From: Opitutaceae bacterium
GTDB taxonomy: Bacteria > Verrucomicrobiota > Verrucomicrobiia > Opitutales > Opitutaceae
NCBI GenBank assembly: GCA_016715765.1
Contig: JADJZJ010000017.1
Span: 25,657 to 89,656 of the forward strand
Reading direction: 5' to 3'
Length of the DNA stretch: 64,000 bases
The position numbers and the translations under genes were made by a program. The notes under the pieces are model-generated. The model was given only the letters and a program-made list of their open reading frames with translations, ran no database searches and had not been told where the DNA came from. This document shows, piece after piece, positions 63,557-64,000 of this stretch (position 1 is its first letter; each line of letters opens with the position of its first letter).

Positions 63557-64000
63557 ATGAAAACCTACCGACTCTCCCTGCTCGCCGCCGGGATGCTCAC
63601 GCTGGCGGCAGCCGTGGCCGCGACGGCGGCTGAAACCTCCCGTCTGGCCGGAAAATGGAAGATCGATATCGCCGGGAGCACCTCCATCAAGCCCTGGGAA
63701 AAGGCCGACCTCGACATCAGCGTCGAGGGCGACGCCGTCCGGATTGTCCGCCATCTCCAATGGGGCCCCGACCGCAAGGTTGATGACATCACCCGGGTCG
63801 TGGCCGACGGCAAGACCGTCACGGCCAATCCCGTGGGCCATTGGCTCGATACGTGGTACACCAATGTCTACGTCGGCGGCGACAGGCAGAAGCAGGTGAC
63901 CGCCGAATGGCTCGACGGCGGTCGCGTGCTGAAACTCGAATCGCGGCTCACGCTGGAAAGCGCATTGGGGCGTTCACCCCGTGCACGTTGCGACGAGTAC
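63557..64000 (+). CDS. Secreted beta-rich protein, paralog of the gene at 60215 (truncated by window end)
   Basis: The visible 148 residues begin with a signal peptide (MKTYRLSLLAAGMLTLAAAVAATAAE). The domain follows with LAGKWKIDIAGSTSIKPWEK, LDISVEGDAVRIVRHLQWG, WLDTWYTNVYVGGDRQKQVTAEWLDGGRVLKLESRL. The match with the 60215 product is clear over about 110 residues. The gene runs off the end of the window. It is on the same strand as the hemolysin III gene, with a 46-nt gap. Function unknown. Confidence 0.72.
   Translation, partial: MKTYRLSLLAAGMLTLAAAVAATAAETSRLAGKWKIDIAGSTSIKPWEKADLDISVEGDAVRIVRHLQWGPDRKVDDITRVVADGKTVTANPVGHWLDTWYTNVYVGGDRQKQVTAEWLDGGRVLKLESRLTLESALGRSPRARCDEY

Noticed and set aside
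62861..64000. Fusion of hemolysin III with a secreted protein
   Set aside because: The continuous frame exists only because of the frameshift in the hemolysin III gene. The correct frame stops at 63510, and the next gene has its own ATG and signal peptide.

Overview
The window (64 kb, GC-rich) looks like a chromosome fragment of a Verrucomicrobiota bacterium, most likely of the Opitutaceae. This is an inference from gene content: ribosomal proteins with Ala/Pro/Lys-rich tails, a GH172 (DUF2961) protein, two phytanoyl-CoA dioxygenase-like proteins, a heparinase II/III-like protein, a GxGYxYP protein and a circularly permuted ATP-grasp/alpha-E/transglutaminase set. No 16S rRNA or tRNA was found to confirm it.

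Layout. 0-1 kb: 3' end of rpoC with two Rho-independent terminators. 1.3-20.3 kb: a merged str-S10-spc-alpha supercluster on the + strand: rpsL-rpsG-fusA-rpsJ-rplC-D-W-B-rpsS-rplV-rpsC-rplP-rpmC-rpsQ-rplN-X-E-rpsN-H-rplF-R-rpsE-rplO-secY-(adk-like)-map-rpsM-K-D-rpoA-rplQ. tuf, rpmD, infA and rpmJ are missing from their usual places, and the adk slot holds a degenerate adenylate-kinase-like protein without a P-loop. 20.3-28.3 kb: a small zinc-ribbon membrane protein, guaA, a secreted LolA-like protein, a tightly packed hisD-hisC-hisB-hisH operon and a citrate synthase gene. 28.5-35.6 kb: a VC0807-like membrane protein, pdxJ, acpS, an anchored protein, nnr, dprA and a GH172 gene. 35.6-43.1 kb: a glycine-zipper lipoprotein, a divergent phyH/araC pair, HIT, nrdR with an overlapping partner, a trpG-type amidotransferase, tgt and a UDP-glucuronate decarboxylase gene. 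43.2-52 kb: transglutaminase/alpha-E/ATP-grasp genes on the - strand, divergent from secA, followed by lnt. 52-64 kb: an L-rhamnose-isomerase-type gene, GNAT, DUF1330 and DUF1801 genes, an SDR gene, then phyH, heparinase-like, GxGYxYP and hemolysin III genes, each broken by one frameshift, with two paralogous secreted-protein genes flanking the GxGYxYP and hemolysin III pair.

From about 19.5 kb on, many spacers carry imperfect or perfect inverted repeats that fall into about ten recognisable sequence families. They are often nested inside one another and sometimes supply the last codons of a gene. No transposase is present. These composite palindromic spacers, the Tgt that has lost its zinc cysteines, the P-loop-less adenylate kinase relic and the paralogous secreted proteins around the GxGYxYP gene are the most notable observations.

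Caveat on quality. rplQ and four consecutive genes at 56.9-63.4 kb each contain one frame change, and four of the five fit a single missing base. Sequencing or assembly error is at least as likely as true gene decay.
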